Part shown: positions 6,415 through 14,987 of the stretch, in pieces
Position numbering within the stretch: position 1 is the first letter of the stretch
Layout of the letters: every line of letters begins with the position of its first letter
Assembly (NCBI GenBank): GCA_020061995.1
Contig: JAGUXE010000259.1
Location: forward strand, 1-20,615
DNA length: 20,615 bases
Direction: 5' to 3'
Source: Ignavibacteriales bacterium
GTDB lineage: Bacteria; Bacteroidota; Ignavibacteria; Ignavibacteriales; Ignavibacteriaceae
Notes under the pieces: generated by a model
The model's input: the letters and a program-made list of their open reading frames with translations, nothing else
What the model was told of the DNA's origin: nothing
Databases searched by the model: none
Program-made: the position numbers and the translations under genes

Positions 6415-8517
6415 ATGGTAAATATGTACTTTTTAAAGTCCACATTAAATAAAGTCACGATTGTGATAATCGTTGCTTCAGTTCTTGTGCTACTCCCTTC
6501 ATGCGATGTAAAATCTCCGACTGCTCCAAGTTGGGATATCGAACTTAATCTCCCTTTGCTTGATTCAACCTATTCGATTTTGGATATAGTTGAAAAAGAT
6601 ACTACAATGTTAAGACCCGATTATACGAAAGATGGTCTTTTAATTTACAGCACAACTCAAGAAGTAGAAAAGATTGAAGTAAGCGATAAACTAAAAGTTG
6701 ATGGTTTTGTTACGACCAGCTCTAAAGAAATTGGATCATTAAGTATCGGAAGTGATTCTGTGGAAGCAAATGTGGGTTTTGATTGGTCACAACAAGGACT
6801 AAATCCCGGTGCCCAAATTCCTATACTTCCAGAAAATAATAGACAGGTAAATTCAAACCTTTCTGAGATTGAACAATTTCAAACAGCAAATTTTGAACAA
6901 GGGGTTTTATTAATTGAAATTAGAAACAATTTTACTCAACATGTAACCCTAACAATTAACGGTATTACGATAAAGAATGTAGCATCACCAAGTGAAATAG
7001 TTGCACAGAGTTCAACACAATTGGTAATTCCACCTAACTCGACACGAAGTTTTCCCGCTATTCAAATGAGTAATAGCGTGACAGTTAAAAATCAATTAAA
7101 ATTTGAAACAACTATATCGATGTCAGGAAGTAATGGTAATCTAGTTACTGTTCCCCAAAATTCATTTGTAGTTAACACTAAATTTGATGATTTAAAAGTG
7201 ACACAAGCCAGTGCAAAAATTCCCGCTCAAGATCCGGTAGTTATTGACAGTTCAATTTTTATAGAGTCTGATTCACCAAAACCTACTAAGATTAAATATA
7301 TAAAGATTGACCAAGGCACACTGAATATTACAATGGATAATAATCTTGATGTAGACGCAACTATCAAATTAGAAATACCAAATTTGAAGAATGCTTTGGG
7401 AGTCTCATATGTCGTTACGAGAGATATCAACAGGAAAGTTTCAAATTTTAAATTTGTCGATAATGTCTCACTATCGGATTATTCAATAGCTAGTTTAACT
7501 AGTGTACCTACAAATGAGATAAAGTATAAAGTTACCTTTACAACAAAAGCCAGCAACGATTTTAGAGTGATTAAAAATAGTGATGACTTCGAAGCAAAGA
7601 TTGATTTCAGTTCTCTTCAGATTAAAGAGTTCGATGGAATTGTAAAACCAACAGCACTAGATGAGACACGATCAGCAATTGGATTAGATGCAAATGATTT
7701 GGCTACAAAATTTGGTTTTCAACAAATCAATTTCAACAAACCTGTAATTGAACTTCGATTAAAACCGTCTTTGGGGACAACTATAAATTTTCAAGTTTCC
7801 GGAAGACTTGAAGCTCAAAATTCTTTAGGTGAAAAAAGTGTCCTCTTTCTAAATAAGAGAACAATGTCTGATACTATTATTACTGAAACAGATTCAATAA
7901 TTACTTTAAACCCTGATAGTGTAAGTAATTTCTTCAAAAGATTCAAACAACTTCCTGACTCAGTTTTTGTATATGCAGGGGGTACACTTAATTCACTTTA
8001 TCAGGAAGTTTTGGTAAATAATACGAGCTTTGTAACAGGTAATTCTCGAATTGAATTCCCGCTTGATTTAGGAATTAGTGGTGGACAGTTTACTGATTCT
8101 GTAGAAGTCGAATTTGATTCAGATCAGCAAAAGACAATAAGAGATTTAAATTCTCTTGATATGAATTTAGTTCTTACAAATGGATTACCGGTTTCGCTTT
8201 CATTTACCGGGCGGTTATATGATAGCACGAATACTTTCTTGATGTATTTCCCGCCAAAGTATTCAAATCAGGATACACTAATAACTGTTCCTGGGGGTAT
8301 TACCGATGCTAATGGAAATGTGACTACTAAAACCGTGCAAACGGTTACTGTTCGAACTGAAAAAGCTGAATCGGATAAATTGGCAAGGGCTAAATATATG
8401 CGAATTCAGATTAAACTTAATACAAGTAGGAATTCGAACCTACCTGTGAAGTTTAAAACTAAAGATGATATTCGAATTAAAGGTTTTGGTGGCGTTAATT
8501 ATAGAATAAAACCATAG
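6415..8517 (+). CDS. Large beta-rich lipoprotein of unknown function
   Basis: I do not recognise this 700-residue protein. A hydrophobic signal (about 11-27) ends in LLPSC with Cys30 as a good lipidation site, so it is probably anchored in the outer membrane. The mature part is almost all predicted beta strand with Ser, Thr, Asn and Asp rich turns and no cysteines. Similar strand units recur: EQGVLLIEIRNN near 161-172, QGTLNITMDNN near 300-310, PVIELRLKPS near 443-452 and LDMNLVLTNG near 581-590, suggesting stacked immunoglobulin-like or jelly-roll domains. ATG at 6415 opens the frame, but ATG 6424 has GGATGG (6412-6417) six bases upstream and is the more likely start. The barrel protein gene follows after ten bases. 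A surface or cell-wall-facing structural role is plausible; nothing suggests an enzyme. Confidence 0.8.
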   Translation: MVNMYFLKSTLNKVTIVIIVASVLVLLPSCDVKSPTAPSWDIELNLPLLDSTYSILDIVEKDTTMLRPDYTKDGLLIYSTTQEVEKIEVSDKLKVDGFVTTSSKEIGSLSIGSDSVEANVGFDWSQQGLNPGAQIPILPENNRQVNSNLSEIEQFQTANFEQGVLLIEIRNNFTQHVTLTINGITIKNVASPSEIVAQSSTQLVIPPNSTRSFPAIQMSNSVTVKNQLKFETTISMSGSNGNLVTVPQNSFVVNTKFDDLKVTQASAKIPAQDPVVIDSSIFIESDSPKPTKIKYIKIDQGTLNITMDNNLDVDATIKLEIPNLKNALGVSYVVTRDINRKVSNFKFVDNVSLSDYSIASLTSVPTNEIKYKVTFTTKASNDFRVIKNSDDFEAKIDFSSLQIKEFDGIVKPTALDETRSAIGLDANDLATKFGFQQINFNKPVIELRLKPSLGTTINFQVSGRLEAQNSLGEKSVLFLNKRTMSDTIITETDSIITLNPDSVSNFFKRFKQLPDSVFVYAGGTLNSLYQEVLVNNTSFVTGNSRIEFPLDLGISGGQFTDSVEVEFDSDQQKTIRDLNSLDMNLVLTNGLPVSLSFTGRLYDSTNTFLMYFPPKYSNQDTLITVPGGITDANGNVTTKTVQTVTVRTEKAESDKLARAKYMRIQIKLNTSRNSNLPVKFKTKDDIRIKGFGGVNYRIKP

Positions 8518-8527
8518 GAGAAAAAAA

Positions 8528-9979
8528 ATGAAATTGATAAAATTAACAGCCATTACATTTATCTTTTCCTTTAATTTGATTGCTCAATCTGCAGGTTCTA
8601 TCGGAATGCCTGATGCAAGGTCTTCAGCTTTAGGCCGAACATATACTGCCGCTTCAGTAGGTGTAGATGGGATTGGAACAAATCCGGCAACAATCTTAAA
8701 TAGAAAAGATCTAAATAAAAAATGGGAAATTAGAACTGTATTACCAATCCCTCAACTCGGTTTTAAGCTTGGAACTAATTTTTTAACAATTGATGAATAC
8801 AATTATTTCTTTGGCGAGAAGTCAGTTGATGAAAATGGTGATGATGTTGGAAGGTATTTAAATGCGGATGATAAATCTCGACTTTCTGACCTCTTTGCAG
8901 ATGGGGGGACTTTTCAATCAGATATTAGTTTTACATTATTAGCAATCACTTTTAAACCAAACGATAAAATTGGTGCTTTTGGATTTGCAATAAGTGATTT
9001 GTTTGGTTCAAACGTAACCTTTCCGAGAGGTCTTGTGGATTTATTGATGAACGGAAATACACAGGGAGATGAATTCAATTTTGATGATACAAAATTGGAA
9101 GCATGGTGGCTTCGCAAGTATTCATTTTCCTATGCTAGGTCACTAAATATTTTACCGAAGATGTTTCAGCAGGTTAATCTCGGAATTTCTTTTAACTTTG
9201 TGTCGGGATTTTTCTATACCGGAATTGAAAGAATGAATAGTCAATTCTCAACTGGGGCACAAAATTCATTGACAATAAAAAATGATTTCCTTGCTCACTC
9301 ATCCTTTTCAAATGATTTTGGTGTTGCTTACAGCTTTGATTCAACATCGTTTGGCAAAAAATCTTCTCCCGGATTATTCCCATCTCCTTCAGGTGGGGGT
9401 TTTGGGGTTGATCTGGGCTTTTGGGGAAAAATTAATGACGCGTGGGCGATTGGTTTTTCATTAACTGACTTAGGAAGTGTTACTTGGGATCAGAATGTAG
9501 CCCAATTTAAAGCTGATACAGTAGTGGTAATTACTAATATTTCGAATGAAAATCAGACAAAGGATTTGACAGATAAAATATTTGGCCAAAAAAATGCTGA
9601 ATATGTTGGTACACTCTCAACCTCTCTTCCATCAGCAATGCATATAGGAATTTCATATCAATTAGATAAAGCAAAACCTAATTTCCCAGGAAAATTATTA
9701 ATAGTTGCAGATTATAATCAAGGATTTAATAATCGGGTAAGAAATAGTACAACTCCACGCGTATCTATTGGTGCTGAATGGATTCCCAAAAATTGGATAC
9801 TTTCTTTCAGAACGGGATTTTCATTTGGTGGATTCGATAAATTTGGTTGGGCAGCAGGCGGTTCATTTGACTTCGGATTTTTGGAATTAAGTGGAGGCAC
9901 TCCGGATTTTCATCAGTTATTTATGCCGAATAGTGCAAAGAGAGTTTCATTTGCATTCGATTCAAAATGGAAATTTTAG
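8528..9979 (+). CDS. Outer-membrane beta-barrel protein, DUF5723-like
   Basis: The protein has 483 residues with a clear signal peptide (1-19, LIAQ before cleavage). After it comes a conserved-looking plug region, GMPDARSSALGRTYTAAS then GIGTNPATI, which resembles the N-terminus of PorV/FadL-type and DUF5723 barrels that share a glycine/asparagine-proline-alanine motif. The rest alternates amphipathic strands with aromatic ends and glycine-rich turns, for example GGGFGVDLGFWGKINDAWAI and IGFSLTDLGSVTW, and ends in a strand finishing FDSKWKF with terminal Phe, as barrels inserted by the BAM machinery do. AGGAG precedes the ATG. It follows the large lipoprotein by ten bases, so the two are probably made together. 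Its cargo or partner is unknown; the exact family is from memory. Confidence 0.75.
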   Translation: MKLIKLTAITFIFSFNLIAQSAGSIGMPDARSSALGRTYTAASVGVDGIGTNPATILNRKDLNKKWEIRTVLPIPQLGFKLGTNFLTIDEYNYFFGEKSVDENGDDVGRYLNADDKSRLSDLFADGGTFQSDISFTLLAITFKPNDKIGAFGFAISDLFGSNVTFPRGLVDLLMNGNTQGDEFNFDDTKLEAWWLRKYSFSYARSLNILPKMFQQVNLGISFNFVSGFFYTGIERMNSQFSTGAQNSLTIKNDFLAHSSFSNDFGVAYSFDSTSFGKKSSPGLFPSPSGGGFGVDLGFWGKINDAWAIGFSLTDLGSVTWDQNVAQFKADTVVVITNISNENQTKDLTDKIFGQKNAEYVGTLSTSLPSAMHIGISYQLDKAKPNFPGKLLIVADYNQGFNNRVRNSTTPRVSIGAEWIPKNWILSFRTGFSFGGFDKFGWAAGGSFDFGFLELSGGTPDFHQLFMPNSAKRVSFAFDSKWKF

Positions 9980-9981
9980 TC

Positions 9982-11070
9982 TTATTGTTTAACCCTTAGA
10001 AGGTTAATAAAAGCTCCTGAGAGAAATAAGATATTTACTAACCAGGCTGTAAGAATGGGGTTCAAAGCCCCATTCTTACCAAAAGCATTACTTATCTGCA
10101 TCATCCCTAAATAAATAAAAGTTATTAAAATATTTATTCCGAATTGTAAAGCTAAACCACCACGACGTTTATCTGTATTTGCCGCCAAAGGTAATCCAAA
10201 AAGTACAACAACAATACTTGCCATGGCAAACGAAAACCTTGTATAATATTCGATTTGCACCCGTTTGGAATCAGTTCCAGCTTTTATTTGAGCATCGATT
10301 AATTTACTAAGTTCTGACAAATTCATCTCTTCAGGTTTTTGCTGTTTAGTTGCAAGATCTTCTGGTTTAAAGTTGAGCTCGGGAATGTCGTGTATACCGA
10401 AATATTCAATGCGCTCTGATTCGTTACCGAAATAACGTTTAACTACATCATAAGCTACCCAGGCACTTTTTGCTGAATCATACTTCATCCTTTGTGCATC
10501 AATTCTTTCTTTCATTATCGATAGGTCTTTTTTATCGAATAAATTGATACTCACCTTTATAACTTGATTATTCGGAGCATCAAAAAAATTAATATTAATA
10601 ATTCGGTTAAATGAATCTTGAAAGAAGATGTTGCTTCCTGAGAAGATTAAATTTTTCTTTAAATATGTTCTCTCAATCTCTGCCTTATATTGAATCGCTT
10701 TAGGAACCACAAATCCGCCGAAATAGACAGCAAATAAACTTACTAATGCGGTCATGATAACCATTGGAATCATAAATCTGTAGAGACTTACACCACTTGA
10801 TTTTATTGCAGTCAGCTCATTTAGGTTAGACATTTTACCGGCTGTGAAAAGACTTGAGAATAGAACCGAAACCGGGGTCATTAATTTTATGATTTCAGGA
10901 CTGAATACAAAATAATATTGAAAAATCATCCAAGCAGGAACATTTTGATCGATAAAATCATCCAAATTTTCCATCATATCAACAACAACAAAAATCATTG
11001 TAAATGCGAGCAATCCGAATAATATTGTCGATATAAACTGTTTGATTATATATTTATCAAGAATTTTCAT
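9982..11070 (-). CDS. lptG: LptF/LptG-family permease (second gene, LptG-like)
   Basis: This 362-residue YjgP/YjgQ-family protein is an inner-membrane half of the LptB2FG transporter, which extracts lipopolysaccharide and passes it to LptC/LptA. It has the family layout: membrane segments at about 10-30, 55-76 and 98-120, a periplasmic beta jelly-roll at about 140-235, and three more segments at about 276-296, 308-328 and 336-357. The cytoplasmic coupling region MSNLNELTAIKSSGVSLYR (80-98) is typical of the family and contacts the ATPase. Its start overlaps the end of the upstream permease gene by 14 bases and has AGAGGAA as ribosome site. LptG rather than LptF is assigned by gene order and length only. 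A perfect inverted repeat lies in its 3' end, and its stop is two bases from that of the convergent barrel gene. Confidence 0.85.
   Translation of the reverse strand: MKILDKYIIKQFISTILFGLLAFTMIFVVVDMMENLDDFIDQNVPAWMIFQYYFVFSPEIIKLMTPVSVLFSSLFTAGKMSNLNELTAIKSSGVSLYRFMIPMVIMTALVSLFAVYFGGFVVPKAIQYKAEIERTYLKKNLIFSGSNIFFQDSFNRIININFFDAPNNQVIKVSINLFDKKDLSIMKERIDAQRMKYDSAKSAWVAYDVVKRYFGNESERIEYFGIHDIPELNFKPEDLATKQQKPEEMNLSELSKLIDAQIKAGTDSKRVQIEYYTRFSFAMASIVVVLFGLPLAANTDKRRGGLALQFGINILITFIYLGMMQISNAFGKNGALNPILTAWLVNILFLSGAFINLLRVKQ
10049..10079. repeat. Perfect 12-bp inverted repeat inside the lptG-like 3' end
   Basis: GTAAGAATGGGG (10049-10060) is followed after a seven-base loop (TTCAAAG) by its exact inverse CCCCATTCTTAC (10068-10079). 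It codes for part of the link SNAFGKNGALNPIL before the last membrane segment. Neither strand has a T run after it, so it is not a standard intrinsic terminator. It lies about 70 bases downstream of the barrel gene's stop. Confidence 0.8.
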
Positions 11071-12433
11071 TAGTCGATTCCTCTGCCGGTCTGAAATGTT
11101 TCGGAATAAGATTCTTCAGGAAATCAAAATCAATATGAACCGATTCTTTAGCTACTCGATACGTTAAAAACATTCCTATCACGCCCATAATAATATTTGC
11201 AGCCCACATCCCCCAAAACGGACTAATAATTCCTCTATCTGCAAGTTTTTCTCCTCCAATCAATGATGCCCAATAAATTAGGAAAAAGAAGAGGCTAATA
11301 CTTGCGGCCATACCAAATCCCCCTTTTCTAATCATTACGCCCAATGGAGCACCCAGCAGAATAAAAACTAAACATGCAAATGGAATCGAATATTTTTTAT
11401 GAATTTCAACCATATACATGTTTATTTCATTTTGGTAAAATTCTGAACGCATAGCAGCAGACAAAATTAAATTTCGGTTTTCTCTTATTCGCTCTATGGT
11501 CTGAATATATTTTGAATCGAAACTTCTAACTGCTGATAGACTACTAAAAGGTTTTGCCGAACTATCTCCAAGTACAATCCTTTTTGTGTCACGCAAATAG
11601 GCATAGTCCATACTCGACTTAATATTCTCAAGGCTATCAACAACTAACAACATATCTTGGGCACTTAATTCACGATCGCTGCGTTGTCCACCGGGTGTTG
11701 TTTGTTTAAAAGAAAACTGTTCTGCCTCCATTGCTATTCGATGCTGCTCAAAACGAATTTTTCTATATAGACTCGTTTGGGCAACATCTGATTCATGTAT
11801 TTCACCATCTTCTAAATCCATTAAGAGTTTGGAATTATCTTTCGAGAAATAAATTTTACCGCGAAGTGCTGTAACTACATTTATTCTCGAAGGATTTGTG
11901 TAGTCATAAATTGTAATGTCAGTTAATCTGTTTGAATTCTGGTCTATTTGTCTTAATAATATTGCATAATTGTTAACTTCTTGAGAAAACACACCCGGAA
12001 CTAATGAAAGAGTCGGTTTCTTTTGAGAAATATCCTGACCTAATATTTTTGCTTCATGATTTGCATCCGGTAAAACATCATTGTTGAAAAATATTAGAAG
12101 AACTGCTACTACAATACTGCAGATAAAAGGCCCGAACAACATTCTATATAAACTGATTCCGGAAGATTTCATTATAGTAATTTCATTATTTTGTGACATG
12201 CCGCCAAATGCCATCAAAGTTGCCACGAGCACTGCCATCGGAACTACAAGAACAACCATCCACGCTAAATTATACATAACAAGTTGAATTATAACAAGAG
12301 TATCTAAACCTTTACCTACGAGTCGGTCAGCAAACTTCATAAGAAATTGGAATAAGAAAATAAACATCAACGTTCCCATTGAAAAAAGAAATGGAGCAAC
12401 ATGATGTCGTATTATGTAGAGGATTAAAATCAT
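11057..12433 (-). CDS. lptF: LptF/LptG-family permease (first gene, LptF-like) with helical insertion
   Basis: The protein is a 458-residue inner-membrane permease of the lipopolysaccharide export transporter. Membrane segments lie near 12-34, 52-75 and 98-118, the periplasmic jelly-roll near 140-245, and three final segments near 349-368, 375-395 and 405-425. The coupling stretch GGMSQNNEITIMKSSGISLYR (split here as 77-97) is well conserved. At 458 residues it is about 90 longer than the Escherichia coli LptF; the extra length is mostly a polar, probably helical stretch at about 255-345 between the jelly-roll and the fourth membrane segment. The N-terminus begins MILILYIIRHH, without a strong ribosome site. 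It overlaps the next permease gene by 14 bases, giving translational coupling. No LptB or LptC gene is in the window, which is usual for this operon. Confidence 0.85.
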   Translation of the reverse strand: MILILYIIRHHVAPFLFSMGTLMFIFLFQFLMKFADRLVGKGLDTLVIIQLVMYNLAWMVVLVVPMAVLVATLMAFGGMSQNNEITIMKSSGISLYRMLFGPFICSIVVAVLLIFFNNDVLPDANHEAKILGQDISQKKPTLSLVPGVFSQEVNNYAILLRQIDQNSNRLTDITIYDYTNPSRINVVTALRGKIYFSKDNSKLLMDLEDGEIHESDVAQTSLYRKIRFEQHRIAMEAEQFSFKQTTPGGQRSDRELSAQDMLLVVDSLENIKSSMDYAYLRDTKRIVLGDSSAKPFSSLSAVRSFDSKYIQTIERIRENRNLILSAAMRSEFYQNEINMYMVEIHKKYSIPFACLVFILLGAPLGVMIRKGGFGMAASISLFFFLIYWASLIGGEKLADRGIISPFWGMWAANIIMGVIGMFLTYRVAKESVHIDFDFLKNLIPKHFRPAEESTNENS

Positions 12434-12559
12434 TTAGTTATGCATGAATTATTTTAATTAAAATTGTCTGAATTATTTGCCGGCACTTAAAACTTAAAAT
12501 TCAATATCTAAAATAACGTAATTTTTGAAAAATAATCGGATAATCATTAAATTTAGATT

Positions 12560-13579
12560 ATGCTTAGAAAACATTTGACAAACCTAATTTTATTTCTTCT
12601 ATTATTAAACACTGCTGTTAACGGACAGGAAGTTGGAAAATTAGTCCAACACCAAAACTTTCCTCAATGGATAAAAGTCGGGGAAAAATTTTCAGATCAA
12701 ACATCCGGCATATGTTTCATTGAAACAAAAAAAGATAAAAAAGTGTTTTTGATTGTTGATGATGTAGGGTCTGTTCATAGAATGATATATAAAAACGACA
12801 ATATAATAGAATTGACTAAATACAAGTTTAGTAAAAAAGCTAAGAAATATTTAGAATTATTTAACAAAAAAGATTTTGAAGAAATCACTTACGACAAAAC
12901 TACGGGAGATGTTTACATATCTATTGAAGGGAACAACCCGTTGCCAAAGTCGACCACAAAAATAGTTAAAGTAAAGTTTAAGAATAATTCAATCTATCAA
13001 AATCTAATCGATGATTTTGTAGAATTAAATATAACTCCAAAAAATTTATTCGAGCAGTATATTGAAAATAATGTTGCATATGAAGGTTTTACTGTAGATA
13101 GTGATTATTTTTATCTTGGACTAGAAGGGTTTCAATCATCCGGGTTTCTATTTTCCGATAGCACATATATTTTTATTGTTGATAAAAAAAACTTCAACAT
13201 AGTTAAAACAATTTCGACAAAGAAATTTGGAATAGGAACTATTTGCGGTCTACATATAAAAGACGGCAAACTTTGGGGAGTTGATCGTAATGGATTTAAA
13301 ATATTTTACTTAAAATTGAATGAGAAATTGGAAGTTATTGACTCAAAACATTTCCCATTCGAAAGTAAAATTCCGAATACCAGTAATATGTCATATATTG
13401 CAGCAATTGAATCAATAACTATTGATGATGAAAATAATATTTACATAATTGATGATCCATGGAAGCGTTTCTATATTCCTACGGAGGAGGTTCAGAATAA
13501 ACTTACCAAAGTGAATGTAGATAATTTTAAAAAATTTATTCCGATTATATATAAATATAAAATGATTAGTAAAAATTAG
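12560..13579 (+). CDS. Secreted SdiA-regulated / esterase-like phytase propeller protein
   Basis: The 339-residue protein has a signal peptide (1-22, LLLLNTAVNG) and is likely periplasmic or secreted. The body resembles the six-bladed propeller of the SdiA-regulated and esterase-like phytase families: SGICFIE at 49-55, KDFEEITYDKTTGDVYISIE at 104-123, YEGFTVDSDYFYLGLEG at 174-190, CGLHIKDGKLWGVDRN at 229-244 and ESITIDDENNIYIIDDP at 284-300. The acidic residues in the repeated E-G/E-I and DD positions fit metal or phosphate chemistry in phytases, but I cannot say that the site is complete. No clear ribosome site precedes the ATG. It is the first gene of a plus-strand run and the peptidase gene follows after eight bases. 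Function is open. Confidence 0.55.
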   Translation: MLRKHLTNLILFLLLLNTAVNGQEVGKLVQHQNFPQWIKVGEKFSDQTSGICFIETKKDKKVFLIVDDVGSVHRMIYKNDNIIELTKYKFSKKAKKYLELFNKKDFEEITYDKTTGDVYISIEGNNPLPKSTTKIVKVKFKNNSIYQNLIDDFVELNITPKNLFEQYIENNVAYEGFTVDSDYFYLGLEGFQSSGFLFSDSTYIFIVDKKNFNIVKTISTKKFGIGTICGLHIKDGKLWGVDRNGFKIFYLKLNEKLEVIDSKHFPFESKIPNTSNMSYIAAIESITIDDENNIYIIDDPWKRFYIPTEEVQNKLTKVNVDNFKKFIPIIYKYKMISKN

Positions 13580-13587
13580 GAGAAAAA

Positions 13588-14952
13588 ATGGAACAGATTA
13601 TCGCATATATCAATAAAAACTATGATAGTTATGTAAGTCAACTTACAGAGTTTTTAAAAATTAAAAGCATTAGTACATCACCGGAAAATAAAGGGGATAT
13701 GCAGACTTGTGCAAAATTTGTAGCTGACAAATTAAAAGAAGCAGGCATTAATAAGGTACAAATATTTAAAACAGAAGGGCATCCGATTGTTTATGGTGAA
13801 TGGCTTGGAGCTCCAGGTAAACCCACAGTACTTGTATATGGACATTATGATGTACAGCCGGTTGACCCCATCGATTTATGGAATAGTCCACCTTTTGAAC
13901 CTGTGATAAAAGATGGGAAAATATTTGCACGGGGTGCGACAGATGATAAAGGACAATTGTTTGTCCACATAAAAAGTGTTGAAGCATATTTCAAATCTGT
14001 TGGAAGTCTTCCTTTAAATATTAAATTTCTGATTGAAGGGGAAGAGGAAATCGGTAGCCCTCACCTTGAACCATTTATTAAGGCTAATAAAGATTTGTTA
14101 AAATGCGATTCAGTTTTAATATCTGATACATCTTTATTTGCACCCGGACAACCCACAATCACTTATGGATTGCGCGGTTTAAGTTATCTTGAAGTTGAGG
14201 TCACAGGACCCAATCGTGATTTACATTCAGGTTCATACGGCGGATCGGTTGCTAATCCTATTAATGTTCTTGCTTCGATGATTAGCAAACTTCATGATAA
14301 AAACGGAAGAATTACTATTCCGGGTTTTTATGATGATGTACTCCAACTTACAAAACAAGAGAGAGCAAATTTTAAAAAATTGACTTTTTCAGAAAAAAAA
14401 TATGCAGCGGATCTTAAAGTTGCAGAACTTGCCGGTGAAAAAGGCTTTACGACGCTCGAAAGAGTTTGGGCGCGTCCAACATTAGATTGTAATGGGATAT
14501 TTGGTGGCTTCACAGGTGCCGGTGCAAAAACAATTATTCCCTCTAAAGCCACAGCTAAGATTAGCATGAGATTAGTCCCAAATCAAGAACCAAAGAAAGC
14601 AGCTAAATTATTCGAATCATATTTTAAGAAATTAGCTCCGAAATCGGTCAAAGTAAAAGTAACCGATTTGCATGGCGGTTTTCCTGTTTTAACTCCCTTA
14701 AATCATAAAGCAACCATAGCAGCTTCTAAAGCAATGGAAAGTGCATTTGGTAAAAAAACTGTTTATATGAGAGAAGGTGGGAGTATACCTGTTGTTGCAA
14801 CTTTTGGAAAGATATTGAAAGCTCCGACTGTATTAATGGGATTAGGACTCAATTCGGAAAATCTTCACTCTCCTAATGAACATTTTAATTTGAAGCACTT
14901 TCATTTAGGAATTAAGAGCTCGGCTTATTTTTTAAACTTCTTTGCTGAATAG
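13588..14952 (+). CDS. M20-family metallopeptidase (dipeptidase-like)
   Basis: This 454-residue M20 peptidase belongs to the group containing carnosinase/CNDP2-like dipeptidases, which cleave short peptides with two zinc or manganese ions. Metal and catalytic residues are all visible: His86 and Asp88 in GHYDVQP, the bridging Asp in GATDDKG (119-120), Glu153 as base and Glu154 as ligand in EGEEEIGS, Asp180 in LISDT and His427 in LHSPNE. The dimerisation lid runs from about 195 with GLRGLSYLEVEVTG and DLHSGSYGG. Length is normal for the group. There is no signal peptide, so it is cytoplasmic. AGGAG lies a few bases before the ATG. It begins eight bases after the propeller gene. The exact substrate is not predictable from sequence alone. 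Confidence 0.9.
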   Translation: MEQIIAYINKNYDSYVSQLTEFLKIKSISTSPENKGDMQTCAKFVADKLKEAGINKVQIFKTEGHPIVYGEWLGAPGKPTVLVYGHYDVQPVDPIDLWNSPPFEPVIKDGKIFARGATDDKGQLFVHIKSVEAYFKSVGSLPLNIKFLIEGEEEIGSPHLEPFIKANKDLLKCDSVLISDTSLFAPGQPTITYGLRGLSYLEVEVTGPNRDLHSGSYGGSVANPINVLASMISKLHDKNGRITIPGFYDDVLQLTKQERANFKKLTFSEKKYAADLKVAELAGEKGFTTLERVWARPTLDCNGIFGGFTGAGAKTIIPSKATAKISMRLVPNQEPKKAAKLFESYFKKLAPKSVKVKVTDLHGGFPVLTPLNHKATIAASKAMESAFGKKTVYMREGGSIPVVATFGKILKAPTVLMGLGLNSENLHSPNEHFNLKHFHLGIKSSAYFLNFFAE

Positions 14953-14987
14953 AAGTATTATTTTGCTAATTAATTGGAATCATTAAG

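Noticed and set aside
12451..12464. Perfect 14-bp palindrome ATTTTAATTAAAAT between lptF and the propeller gene
   Set aside because: It consists only of A and T in a very AT-rich gap, so chance is a sufficient explanation.
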